A stretch of DNA of 64,000 bases from Colimorpha sp045640985 (GTDB lineage Bacteria; Bacteroidota; Bacteroidia; Bacteroidales; P3): the NCBI GenBank assembly GCA_045640985.1, contig JAZUFZ010000021.1, positions 25,619 through 89,618 of the forward strand. Direction: 5' to 3'. A program made the position numbers and the translations under genes. This document shows positions 27,145 through 35,200 of this stretch, piece after piece. How positions within the stretch are numbered: the first letter of the stretch is position 1; each line of letters opens with the position of its first letter. The notes under the pieces were generated by a model. The model was not told where the DNA came from. It worked only from the letters and a program-made list of their open reading frames with translations, and did not search any database.

Positions 27145-28110
27145 TTATATTTTTACGACGGCTATCACTATTATTCCCAGCAGCAGGATATCTGCTATCC
27201 ATACTTTCCGCTTGAAGTTCAGCAGGCATATCGTCCCCATAAAGGCAGCGCTTATGGCGAATATCGCGGTGTTGAGCGGCAGCAGAGGTGTGTAGAACAG
27301 CACGATCAGGCCTGCCAGCATAGGTGCTGCTATGGTTTTTGCGCACTTCTGGACTACCATTGGCTGTTCGCTCTCGTATTCAAGGCCTTTGATGACTGCC
27401 ACCAGTATTACGGCCAGCATCAGTCCGCTTCCTATCCAGCTCCATACCGACCCTTCTGCCGTGAGTCTGAATCCTTGCAGGTCCTGCCATAGTGCCGTTG
27501 CGGTTTCCGCGAGCGTGCCCTGGCAGAAAAGAATGAATCCTACCGGTATCAGCGGAGCAAGGAATCCCAGCAGCGCCATGATAATGTCATGAACATTATA
27601 CAGTTTGTAGGTGGTAAACAGCACAAGCAGCGGTATCCACATCCATGCCATAGGGGCATACACCATCATTCCAAGGCCGATCATCGTGCCGCCCATGAAC
27701 ACATCGTCGCGGGTAATGCTCAGGTTGGCGTCGGAAAGCAGATAGGGGAGCGCCAGTATGAAAATCAGGTTCGTTACCACTATTGGGGTTAAAGTGAGCG
27801 CTTCCCCGGAGGTGCTCATCATCACAATATACAGCAGCATCGGCAGCAGCGAACTCTGGGAAAGCAGTTTGTAATTATAAAGGATCATATTCAGCAGCAG
27901 CCCTTCTCCTACAACTGAAAAAAAAGCGATGAATGTGGCTGTATATGGGTGCCCGGAAAGCCATCTTTGCAGCATTTCGTAGGCTATTGACCCTCTTGAT
28001 ATGCTGTTCATATCCGGCGGCGCAATAAATGACGGAAGCCATAGCACTACGGCAACAATCACTACTACAATTATTTGGGCTACGATGCCACCTTTGAACA
28101 GCTTTATCAC
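27145..28110 (-). CDS. DUF6427-family integral membrane protein
   Basis: A 321-residue protein of about nine or ten hydrophobic segments, starting MIKLFKGGIVAQIIVVVIVAV. The gene next to rnhB, the length and the pattern FIAPPDMNSISRGSIAYEMLQRW match the Bacteroidota DUF6427 family. The role is unknown. It is the first gene of the leftward transcript from a promoter at 28142-28173 and marks the point where gene orientation changes. Confidence 0.82.
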   Translation of the reverse strand: MIKLFKGGIVAQIIVVVIVAVVLWLPSFIAPPDMNSISRGSIAYEMLQRWLSGHPYTATFIAFFSVVGEGLLLNMILYNYKLLSQSSLLPMLLYIVMMSTSGEALTLTPIVVTNLIFILALPYLLSDANLSITRDDVFMGGTMIGLGMMVYAPMAWMWIPLLVLFTTYKLYNVHDIIMALLGFLAPLIPVGFILFCQGTLAETATALWQDLQGFRLTAEGSVWSWIGSGLMLAVILVAVIKGLEYESEQPMVVQKCAKTIAAPMLAGLIVLFYTPLLPLNTAIFAISAAFMGTICLLNFKRKVWIADILLLGIIVIAVVKI

Positions 28111-28141
28111 GTCTATTTATATTCTTTTATATTCAAAAATG

Positions 28142-28173
28142 CAAAGATACGAATTAATTTTGAATTGACCAAA
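28142..28173 (-). promoter_or_regulatory. Promoter of the DUF6427-rnhB transcript
   Basis: On the minus strand TTTG (28170-28173), 20 bases, TATCTTTG (28142-28149), a full Bacteroidetes consensus 32 bases before the ATG at 28110. It diverges from the promoter at 28262-28292. Confidence 0.88.
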
Positions 28174-28261
28174 ATTTTTTTTCTTTTCTTGTTCGGCTGG
28201 CGCGCTTTTCCACAGCTGCCGGACTTCCTTTGGCAAAATACTCCGGTTTCCATAGAGAAAT

Positions 28262-28292
28262 TTTGTCATATCAATAAATCTTTGTAATTTTG
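28262..28292 (+). promoter_or_regulatory. Promoter of the GNAT gene
   Basis: TTTG (28262-28265), 19 bases, TAATTTTG (28285-28292). The transcript would begin near 28299, so the ATG at 28317 must be the start and an in-frame TTG at 28290 cannot be used. A DnaA-box-like TTTTCCACA lies between the two divergent promoters at 28206-28214. Confidence 0.88.
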
Positions 28293-28316
28293 CATCCGGA
28301 ATCAAAGCCCTTGATT

Positions 28317-28829
28317 ATGGTCTCTCAGGAACGTAAAGTAAAACTTTCAACCATTGATGATATTGAACAGATATTGAGTATGTTCGACTATTCAAGAAGT
28401 ATCATGCGCAATAATGGAAATCTCACGCAATGGGTGAACGGATATCCGAGCGAAGAGGTGCTTTGTGAGGACATTTCCCGTCATCAGAGTTTCGTAATCG
28501 AGGAACGGGGACGGCTGATTGGTACTTTTGCTTTCATCATCGGGCAGGACCCGACTTACACGAGAATTTACGACGGTTCATGGCTGCATGACGAGCGGCG
28601 CTATGGGACCATTCATCGTCTGGCCTGTGTGCCAGGCACTTCCCGTGTGGCGCAGACCACTTTCCAGTGGGCGGCTTCGCAGATACCGGCCTTGCGGGCG
28701 GATACCCATCACGATAACCTTATTATGCGACATGTGCTGGAATCGTTCGGCTTTCAGTATCGTGGGGTCATCTTTGTGGCCGACGGCACGCCCCGTGACG
28801 CGTATCAGTATTTTTTCCCGCTGCGTTGA
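28317..28829 (+). CDS. GNAT family N-acetyltransferase
   Basis: A 170-residue acetyltransferase-like protein. Features include SFVIEERGRLIGTFAFIIG (beta strand 4 region), IHRLACVPGTSRVAQTTFQWAASQI in the position of the acetyl-CoA loop, and the C-terminal DNLIMRHVLESFGFQYRGVIFV typical of GNAT proteins (N..m...e..GF). The substrate is unknown. It has its own strong promoter and is the first plus-strand gene left of the origin region. Confidence 0.85.
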   Translation: MVSQERKVKLSTIDDIEQILSMFDYSRSIMRNNGNLTQWVNGYPSEEVLCEDISRHQSFVIEERGRLIGTFAFIIGQDPTYTRIYDGSWLHDERRYGTIHRLACVPGTSRVAQTTFQWAASQIPALRADTHHDNLIMRHVLESFGFQYRGVIFVADGTPRDAYQYFFPLR

Positions 28830-28976
28830 TTTTTCCCGATAACCCTTATTCCACGTCCAAATTCCAATATATTAAAGTATTGGTGTAACCTGTATATTAT
28901 AAAGCATTATTCCTTAGCGTTTTTGCTTTCATTGCTGCTTCTTCTTTGTTGTTTCCTTTTTCTGTCCCTTCTCTGT

Positions 28977-29095
28977 GGTAACTCCCTTCTATCTTCTTTT
29001 TATCTCCAGTTTATCTTCTTTTTATCTCTTATTCTAAGGACAAAAGATAAAGTGGAGATAAAAAGAAGATAAAAAGAAGATAAGAGGGAGTTACC
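28977..29095. repeat. Long inverted repeat, copy B of four
   Basis: A 119-base inverted repeat starting GGTAACTCCC and ending GGGAGTTACC. The left arm is pyrimidine-rich with two tandem 11-base copies of TATCTTCTTTT and the right arm is the purine complement. It lies in the 1.2 kb gap between the GNAT gene and dnaA, some 55 bases left of an 11-base tandem array. Sequence on its right (GTAAAAGCC) resembles the flank of copy A. Confidence 0.95.
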
Positions 29096-29139
29096 TCGGT
29101 AAAAGCCCATTGCTGAGAGGGTTGGATCAGGGAATATCC

Positions 29140-29260
29140 AGGACCGGGCGGAACGGGTGCGAGAAGGGCACAGAACGGATGCGGAACGGGCGCGAGAAGG
29201 ATACAGAACGGATGCGGGAAGGGCGCGGGAAGGGTAGGAGAAGGGCGCGGGAGGGGATTC
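29140..29260. repeat. Tandem array of 11-base units (11 copies), GC-rich
   Basis: Eleven consecutive 11-base units such as GAACGGATGCG, AGAAGGGCACA, GGAAGGGCGCG and AGAAGGATACA. One strand is strongly purine-rich. It shares the exact period of the arrays at 4.8, 34.9 and 35.1 kb but a different, GC-richer consensus. It separates the long inverted repeat from the AT-rich putative origin. Confidence 0.9.
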
Positions 29261-29279
29261 TGTCGGGGGCGTCCGGCAG

Positions 29280-30026
29280 GGTTTTCGGAGGTGTGGATAA
29301 GGTTGGGTTATCAACTATCGATTGTAGAAAAGTTTCTGATAGCGGAGAAAAAAAGAAAAAATAATTTTGAGAAATTTCTTTTGTCTGTTCCATCGGAAGA
29401 GGTCACGGGAGGAGATGATTTGCGGAAGATAACTGTCAAGATTATCAATTCCATAACCTATATGAGCGGAATTCCCGGAGAAATGAAAAGTCTCAGAAAT
29501 GTTAAAAAATGAAATGTTGAAAAACGGAAAAATGAAATTTTGTTTTCCACAAAGTTATGGTGATAACTTTATAACTGTATTGATAATGAACGAGATATGA
29601 AAAATGCTTCGTTTGTAGGGTATTGAAAATTAAGTTGTTGAGATAACGTATTTCATTATCAGCGTATTAAAAAATTACTCATTTATATTCCGCACAAAAA
29701 CAACATATTATAAAGTTATCAACAAAATATCTGATTTTGGGTCAAAAATCGAAAAAAAAAATAAAATATTGAAAAATATTGCTATAAAGAAAAGGTGTAT
29801 GTCAGGGGTATATGTTGTATAAAACGCTGAAAATTAGTGTTATTTTGTCTGTGCAGGAATTGGTGCTGCTGAAAAAGTGCGAAATCTTTATGAAAAAAAA
29901 GTGATATGTGCAAATTTTTTTTTTACCAATTAGATTGTAAATTATGTAGAACTTTGCAAACAGAAGATAACAATGCAGAATTTATCTAAGTAGTATAAAA
30001 TCAACACATAGAATCGATATAGTAAC
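29280..30026. other. Putative chromosomal replication origin (oriC)
   Basis: An AT-rich intergenic stretch directly upstream of dnaA, at the point where gene orientation changes from all-minus to all-plus. It contains an exact DnaA box on the minus strand (TGTGGATAA at 29292-29300) and variants TTTTCCACA (29543-29551) and TTATCAACA (29716-29724), as well as GTTATGGTGATAAC. Runs of A and T at about 29745-29790 and 29895-29935 could be the unwinding region. A frame of 73 codons starting GTG at 29291 is judged not to be a gene. Confidence 0.7.
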
Positions 30027-31475
30027 ATGGAGAACATTTACGAGATTGTTTGGAAAAAGTGTCTGGCAGTGATAAAGGACAATTTTGGGCCTGAGGGAGA
30101 GAATATCTACAAGACCTGGTTTGAGCCTATTGTTCCTGTGAAGTTGGAAGGCAGCGTGCTGACCCTTCAGGTGCCGAGCTACTTTTTCTACGATTGGCTG
30201 GATACCCATTATATAGATTTATTAAAGCGTACCATCCGTATGCAGCTGGGCCCGGAGGGACGTATTAATTATAGTATAGTAATGGATCAGAGCATTTCCA
30301 ACGAGCCTATTACGTCTCAGGTTCCGTCGGCTGGCCATCAGTCGCTGTACAACCGTCCGGTGGATATCCCTCTGGATATTACCGAGGAGGGTAAGGGTGG
30401 AATGATGAATCCGTTCATTTTCCCAGGTATCAAGAAGATGAAGGTGTATTCCCAGTTGAACGATGCTTATACATTAGATAATTATGTGGAGGGGGAATGC
30501 AACCGGCTGGCCCGTGCGGCTGGTTTCGCGGTGGCTCGTGATCCGGGCAAGACGGCTTTCAATCCCTTGCTGCTTCATGGCGGCGTGGGTCTCGGAAAGA
30601 CGCATCTCGCCAATGCTATCGGTTTGAAATCGAAAGAACTGCATCCAGACAAGACCGTTCTCTATGTAACTTCGGAACAGTTCCTCCAGCAGTATGCCGA
30701 GGCGGGAAGAAATGGCACTACGAGTGATTTCGTCCATTTCTATGAGATGATTGATGTGCTGATTATTGACGATATCCAGTTCTGGTCCAACAAGGCTCCC
30801 AAGACCCAGGAGGCGTTCTTCCATATTTTCAACTATCTTCATCAGAACGGAAAGCAGCTGATTATCACTTCTGACAAGGCTCCTTCGGAGCTGGCTGGCC
30901 TGGAGCCCCGTCTGATTTCCCGACTGAAATGGGGCCTTTCGGCTGAACTGCAGGCTCCGGATGTGGAAACCCGTATGGCTATCCTCCGCCAGAAGCTCTA
31001 CAACGACGGTATTACGATGCCGAACGAGGTGATTGAATATATCGCTTATAATATTAATACTAATGTCCGCGAGCTTGAAGGGGCGCTGATTTCTCTGATT
31101 GCCCAGTCGTCACTCAACAAGAAGGAGATTACCCTTGAGCTGGCTAAGCAGATGGTGGATAAGTTCGTGAAGAGCACTTCCCGCGAAATCACGATTGACT
31201 ATATCCAGAAGGTGGTGTGCGATTATTTCAATATTCCTATTGAAAGCATCCAGTCGCGTACCCGCAAGCGTGAGATCGTGCAGGCGCGCCAGCTGACGAT
31301 GTATTTCGCCAAGAAGATGACGAAATCCAGTCTGGCCATCATCGGTCTGCAATGCGGAAACAAAGACCATGCTACGGTGCTTCACGCCTGCAAGACTATC
31401 GCCAATATGGTGGACACGGACAAGCAGTTCCGCTACTGGGTGGATGACATCGAGAAAAAATTCCGCGAGATATGA
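30027..31475 (+). CDS. dnaA: Chromosomal replication initiator protein DnaA
   Basis: A 482-residue AAA+ initiator that binds DnaA boxes and opens the origin. Domain I is at about residues 1-85 and a short linker follows. The AAA+ core has Walker A GGVGLGKT (185-192), Walker B LIIDDI (245-250) and EPRLISRLKWGL as sensor/arginine region. The C-terminal helix-turn-helix ends with the signature CGNKDHATVLHACK that contacts DNA. The stop overlaps the flavin reductase start by four bases. dnaN and recF do not follow, unlike the classical order. Confidence 0.99.
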   Translation: MENIYEIVWKKCLAVIKDNFGPEGENIYKTWFEPIVPVKLEGSVLTLQVPSYFFYDWLDTHYIDLLKRTIRMQLGPEGRINYSIVMDQSISNEPITSQVPSAGHQSLYNRPVDIPLDITEEGKGGMMNPFIFPGIKKMKVYSQLNDAYTLDNYVEGECNRLARAAGFAVARDPGKTAFNPLLLHGGVGLGKTHLANAIGLKSKELHPDKTVLYVTSEQFLQQYAEAGRNGTTSDFVHFYEMIDVLIIDDIQFWSNKAPKTQEAFFHIFNYLHQNGKQLIITSDKAPSELAGLEPRLISRLKWGLSAELQAPDVETRMAILRQKLYNDGITMPNEVIEYIAYNINTNVRELEGALISLIAQSSLNKKEITLELAKQMVDKFVKSTSREITIDYIQKVVCDYFNIPIESIQSRTRKREIVQARQLTMYFAKKMTKSSLAIIGLQCGNKDHATVLHACKTIANMVDTDKQFRYWVDDIEKKFREI

Positions 31476-32038
31476 AAATTCCGTTCAAGCCAGGAACCAT
31501 GATCTATCCGTTGCCGGCGGTAATGGTGAGTTGTGGGGATTGTGAAGAAAACTATAATATCATGACGGTGGCGTGGACGGGTACGATTTGTACCAATCCG
31601 CCGATGTGCTATATCTCTGTGCGTAAGGAACGTCATTCTCATGATATCATCAAGCAGACAGGCGAATTTGTGCTGAACCTCACCACGGTGGATCTGGCAA
31701 AGGCTACCGACTGGTGCGGAGTCAAGAGCGGGAGAGAGGTGAACAAGTTCAAGGAACTGCATCTTACCCCGGAGAAGGCACAGATTGTGAAGGCTCCGCT
31801 CATTGGCGAGTCTCCGTTGAATATCGAATGCCAGGTGGTGGAAATAAAGGAACTGGGAAGCCATGATATGTTTATTGCCAATGTGGTGGCGGTAAACGCA
31901 GAGGAAAGCCTCATGGACAAATCAACGGGTGCCTTTCAGTTCAACCATGCCAAACCGTTGGCCTATTCCCATGGAAAATATTACGGGCTGGGCGAGAAAA
32001 TCGGCGGTTTCGGCTTCAGCGTGAAAAAAAAGAAATAA
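31472..32038 (+). CDS. Flavin reductase-like (FMN-binding split-barrel) protein
   Basis: A 188-residue protein of the flavin reductase family. It shows the family motif MTVAWTGTICTNPPMCYISVRKERHSHDIIKQTGEFVLNLTT and KELGSHDMFIANVVAVNAEESL. It likely binds FMN and reduces it or another small molecule with NAD(P)H. It is coupled to dnaA by overlap and followed three bases later by the 2-hydroxyacid dehydrogenase. Confidence 0.9.
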   Translation: MKIPFKPGTMIYPLPAVMVSCGDCEENYNIMTVAWTGTICTNPPMCYISVRKERHSHDIIKQTGEFVLNLTTVDLAKATDWCGVKSGREVNKFKELHLTPEKAQIVKAPLIGESPLNIECQVVEIKELGSHDMFIANVVAVNAEESLMDKSTGAFQFNHAKPLAYSHGKYYGLGEKIGGFGFSVKKKK

Positions 32039-32041
32039 ATT

Positions 32042-32974
32042 ATGAATATTGTTTGCGTAGAACCTTTAGGAATCAGCAAGGAAAACTTCGAGATTCTCAA
32101 ATCCAAGTTTGCTGAACAAGGTCATCAGTTTGAATATTATTTAGACCGTAACGAAGAAGAAACTGTATTGGCTGAACGTATGCGCGAGGCCGATATCGCG
32201 GTAATCTCCAACATAAAGCTTACGGCTGAAACACTCTCGGAATGCGGAAATCTGAAATATCTCTCGGTGGCATTTACGGGGCTGGATCATATCGATCTGG
32301 ATTATTGTGCCCAGCATAACATCGAAGTCCAGAACGCAGCCGGTTATTCTACCGTGGCAGTAAGCGAGCTGGCAATAGGACTGATGCTTGACGTGCTCCG
32401 CCATATCACGGAACTCCACACCAATACCCTGCTTGGAATGACAAGGGAGGGATTCCTGGGACGTGAACTGCACGGCAAGACTGTGGGCGTTGTCGGTACG
32501 GGCGCCATCGGAACTGCCGTCTGCCGTCTTCTCCTGGCTTTCGGATGCAAGGTCCTGGCCTATAACCGCAGCGAACATGACGAAATCAGGCAGATGGGCA
32601 TTCAATATGTTTCCCTGGAGACCCTTTTGCAGGAAAGCGATATCGTAACGCTGCATGTCCCTCTGACTAAGGAGACGACCCACCTGATAGGCGCAAAGGA
32701 ACTGGCCCTGATGAAACCCTCAGCAATCCTTATCAATACCGCCCGCGGCAATGTGGTGGATATCCCTGCCTTGGCAGAGGCGCTGGATGAAGGCCGTATC
32801 GCCGGTGCCGGCATCGACGTATTCGAGAAAGAACCGCCACTCGAAGAAGAGCATCCATTGCTCCAGGTGGATAATTGCGTGCTGGTTCCCCATATCGGCT
32901 ATGCTTCCCGCGAAGCATTTGACATCCGTGCGGATATTGTCTTCGGACACGTACAGGAATATCTGAACCGATAA
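32042..32974 (+). CDS. NAD-dependent D-2-hydroxyacid dehydrogenase
   Basis: A 310-residue oxidoreductase. The Rossmann motif GTGAIG is at 152-157; the catalytic triad is R235 (NTARGN), E264 (FEKEPP) and H284 (VPHIGY). The family includes lactate, glycerate and phosphoglycerate dehydrogenases; there is no ACT domain, so it is not a long 3-phosphoglycerate dehydrogenase. The substrate remains open. It ends the dnaA transcript with a strong terminator 24 bases beyond its stop. Confidence 0.93.
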   Translation: MNIVCVEPLGISKENFEILKSKFAEQGHQFEYYLDRNEEETVLAERMREADIAVISNIKLTAETLSECGNLKYLSVAFTGLDHIDLDYCAQHNIEVQNAAGYSTVAVSELAIGLMLDVLRHITELHTNTLLGMTREGFLGRELHGKTVGVVGTGAIGTAVCRLLLAFGCKVLAYNRSEHDEIRQMGIQYVSLETLLQESDIVTLHVPLTKETTHLIGAKELALMKPSAILINTARGNVVDIPALAEALDEGRIAGAGIDVFEKEPPLEEEHPLLQVDNCVLVPHIGYASREAFDIRADIVFGHVQEYLNR

Positions 32975-32997
32975 AGAAATATGAAAATCAATCGTTT

Positions 32998-33030
32998 AGG
33001 ATGTGCAGGAAGTAGTGCACATCCTTTTTT
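32998..33030 (+). terminator. Rho-independent terminator of the dnaA transcript
   Basis: Perfect 10-base stem AGGATGTGCA / TGCACATCCT with an 8-base loop, followed by TTTTT. Confidence 0.93.
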
Positions 33031-33086
33031 GTAAAAAAAATTTGCATTTCTTGCAACAAAATGACCGTTTTTGGAGTCTTATATGC

Positions 33087-33614
33087 ATGAACAGAATGTC
33101 AGACGAGGATATTGTCAAAGGTTGTATCAAAGGCAATGAAGTTGCCTGCAAGCAGCTTTATGACACTTTCGCCCCCCAGATGATGGGGGTCTGTATGCGA
33201 TATGCTGGCTCTGTTTCCGAGGCTCAGGAAGTGATGCACGACGGCATGATGAAAGTCTTCAGGAAACTGAATACACTGAAAGACTACAGCCGGTTGAAGA
33301 GCTGGGTATATGCCACCGTGCTGAATACGGCCATCACTTACGCCAGCCGCCAGAACCACAACGTGGATTTTGTCGAATATGTGGAAAATATTGCCGTCGC
33401 CCAGGATTATGATGTCTATGAAGAAGAATATCTCCTGAAAGTCATACAATCCCTTCCCGTCCGGTATCGGCTGGTGTTCAACATGCACGAGATAGACGGT
33501 TACTCATTTGAAGAGATAGCCTCGGAACTTAAATTGGAACCAAGTTCAGTACGGTCAATATTGGCGAGAGCCAGAAAAATGTTACAGGAAAAACTCAAAG
33601 ATCATGAACGATAA
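33087..33614 (+). CDS. ECF-type RNA polymerase sigma factor
   Basis: A 175-residue sigma factor with region 2 (DEDIVKGCIKGNEVACKQLYDTFAPQMMGVCMRY and the helix HDGMMKVFRKLNTLKDYSRLKSWVYATVLN) and region 4 (LPVRYRLVFNMHEIDGYSFEEIASELKLEPSSVRSILARARKML). The ATG at 33087 is used; the frame upstream starts at a GTG inside the preceding terminator and is not expressed. The stop overlaps the next gene by 11 bases, so both proteins are probably made together. The neighbour has the form of an anti-sigma factor. Confidence 0.93.
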   Translation: MNRMSDEDIVKGCIKGNEVACKQLYDTFAPQMMGVCMRYAGSVSEAQEVMHDGMMKVFRKLNTLKDYSRLKSWVYATVLNTAITYASRQNHNVDFVEYVENIAVAQDYDVYEEEYLLKVIQSLPVRYRLVFNMHEIDGYSFEEIASELKLEPSSVRSILARARKMLQEKLKDHER

Positions 33615-34425
33615 ATTAAAGAATCTGTCAGTAAATCCAGCCCCGGAAGTCTGGGACTCAATCTCACATTCCCTTCGTCGCCGGCAACACCTGCGCCGGG
33701 TACTTACGGGCGCAGCAGTGATTGCCGTAACCGGTGTAGCCGTAACAGTACTACTGTTGAATAAACCAGCCGAACCGCAGTCTCCAGCGATAGCAGCGAA
33801 TACCGTCATCACGGAATCTCCGGAGATATCGTCTGAAAAGACCGTCATACCGGAAGAAATCCCGGAGCAGCAGATATCAGTCGAGCCGGAAGCAGCAGTA
33901 GCCGCGAACCGCGCCGAAACGGCAGCCGCCAGACCGGCCTCAAATCTTCCAAAGATAGCACCGGCTCCCGCAATGAACGCACTGCAGGAACAAATGCCAG
34001 AGTTGTACGAAGCCCAGGAGACCCCGGCAGCATCAGCCGTCAGCGAAGCCGTCGCAGCAATGCTGGAAGATGAGCGGACCACCGTCGTCAATACGGTTTC
34101 CGGAAGCGAAATGACCACCGCAGCAAAGAGCACCACCGAAGAGACACCGATACTATGGATACCCAATGCCTTTGCACCGGAAGGAGACGTAGATGCCAAC
34201 CGGACATTCAAGGCGGTACCCAGTCAGGCAGTCACAGATTTTCAGATGTATATCTTCTCAAGGTCAGGCCAGGAAGTATTCCACACCACCAATATCACCA
34301 CAGCCTGGGACGGCAGGAAAAACGGCGTACTGCTACCCCAGTCCGCCTACGTCTATCTCGTGAAATACAAGGACAACAAAGGCATAGTCCACACCCAGAA
34401 AGGAACAGTAACCTTGATCCGATAG
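33604..34425 (+). CDS. Putative transmembrane anti-sigma factor with C-terminal gliding-motility/T9SS type B (CHU_C) domain
   Basis: A 273-residue protein. Residues 1-32 are cytoplasmic and basic (MNDKLKNLSVNPAPEVWDSI then SLRRRQHLRR) and resemble the short N-terminus of Bacteroidota anti-sigma factors. One transmembrane helix spans about 34-52, with positive residues before it, so the C-terminus is outside. A long Ala/Glu/Pro-rich linker covers 55-180. The last 90 residues form a CHU_C domain with IPNAFAPEGDVDANRTF, YIFSRSGQEVFHTTN, AWDG, YVYLVKYKD and a final GTVTLIR. It overlaps the sigma gene. I infer that the outer domain senses or mimics T9SS cargo; this is not proven. Confidence 0.8.
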   Translation: MNDKLKNLSVNPAPEVWDSISHSLRRRQHLRRVLTGAAVIAVTGVAVTVLLLNKPAEPQSPAIAANTVITESPEISSEKTVIPEEIPEQQISVEPEAAVAANRAETAAARPASNLPKIAPAPAMNALQEQMPELYEAQETPAASAVSEAVAAMLEDERTTVVNTVSGSEMTTAAKSTTEETPILWIPNAFAPEGDVDANRTFKAVPSQAVTDFQMYIFSRSGQEVFHTTNITTAWDGRKNGVLLPQSAYVYLVKYKDNKGIVHTQKGTVTLIR

Positions 34426-34430
34426 GGAAT

Positions 34431-34540
34431 GTATCATCAAGGCGTCCGAACGTTGCGCAAAGCGAGAGGAGCGCAAGTTCGCATGCTTTCCCGAGCCAAA
34501 GCAACGTCATTCCGAAGGCGTACTCTCTGATGATACTTTT
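34431..34540. other. Multi-stem structured element downstream of the sigma/anti-sigma operon
   Basis: The outer arms GTATCATCA (34431-34439) and TGATGATAC (34528-34536) are exact complements followed by TTTT. Between them lie two further inverted repeats, an imperfect one with GAACGTTGCGC and GCGCAAGTTC, and GCTTT/AAAGC. The whole can fold into a branched structure and end in a T-run, so it may act as a terminator or a structured RNA. The reverse strand reads KACELALLSLCATF in one frame, a peptide I recall from dispersed repeats in Bacteroidales. After it, 34541-34891 holds nothing I recognise. Confidence 0.55.
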
Positions 34541-34891
34541 CCCACTCAAACAATCTGAAATAAAACCATAGGGGAGGGGCTCTACCTTCCCTTTTTCTTT
34601 TCATTCACCCCCGTTTTTATCTCCCTTCGCGGACTTTGTTGTCATGCACAGCCTTTCCGATCACGAAACGGGGAAAGGTGTAATCAATTCATTTTCAGCA
34701 GTATCTTAAAACCTGTGCAGGTGATGCAACATCTCTATACAACTTTCGTATAAGGGGCGGGTTTTTATGCCCTAAGGGTATAACTCCCCGAAATATTAGA
34801 AAATGTTACTTTTTCCTCCTGCATCTCCTGCACACTTTTTTCAAAAACCTTAAATTCAGCAAATTATGCCAAAATGCAAAAGCAGGCGCTG

Positions 34892-34968
34892 CTGTGGTAT
34901 CTCCCGGGTATCTCTCTGGTATCTCTCTGGTATCTCCCTGATAACTCCCTGATAGCTCCCTGATGTCT
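34892..34968. repeat. Tandem array of 11-base units (7 copies), inverted relative to the 4.8 kb array
   Basis: Seven 11-base units (CTCTGGTATCT twice, CCCTGATAACT, CCCTGATAGCT, CCCTGATGTCT and others). The reverse complement (AGATACCAGAG, AGTTATCAGGG) is the same family as the array at 4818-4905. It lies in the 1.4 kb gap between the anti-sigma gene and the LEA-like lipoprotein. Frames reading through it are repeat-derived and not genes. Confidence 0.92.
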
Positions 34969-35070
34969 CCCTCTGGAACCCAAAAGATACCCGGCGTTTG
35001 CCCAGCGGAACCCCGCCAGAAAAACGGAGTTGCCTGCCCCCTGGATCATCAAAGGGTCTGACCCCGTGAT

Positions 35071-35125
35071 GACCCAATTAGCACAAAATTGACACAAAAT
35101 TGACACAAAATTGACACCGAAATGA
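35071..35125. repeat. Tandem array of 11-base units (5 copies), AT-rich
   Basis: Units GACCCAATTAG, CACAAAATTGA (three identical copies) and CACCGAAATGA follow in register. The three identical copies suggest recent duplication or active slippage. About 100 bases right of the previous array. Confidence 0.93.
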
Positions 35126-35200
35126 CCCATTCCGACACCGAACCGGCATCCGGCGTCAGAAAGAGTTCGTATCTTTGCATCCGAAATTGAACACAGGAAA

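Noticed and set aside
29110..29393. Frames on both strands across the GC-rich 11-base array
   Set aside because: Low-complexity Arg/Gly/Glu products follow the 11-residue pattern expected from an 11-base repeat.
29291..29512. 73-codon frame starting GTG in the origin region
   Set aside because: Non-ATG start inside a DnaA box, no similarity, and it lies in the AT-rich origin.
33003..33086. Longer start for the sigma factor
   Set aside because: The upstream start is a GTG inside the terminator of the previous transcript, and the extension has no family similarity.
34295..34549. 84-codon minus-strand frame over the structured element
   Set aside because: It overlaps the anti-sigma gene and repeat structure; the recognisable peptide is repeat-derived.
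34856..35130. Overlapping minus-strand frames of 73 and 88 codons
   Set aside because: Both are translations of the 11-base arrays.
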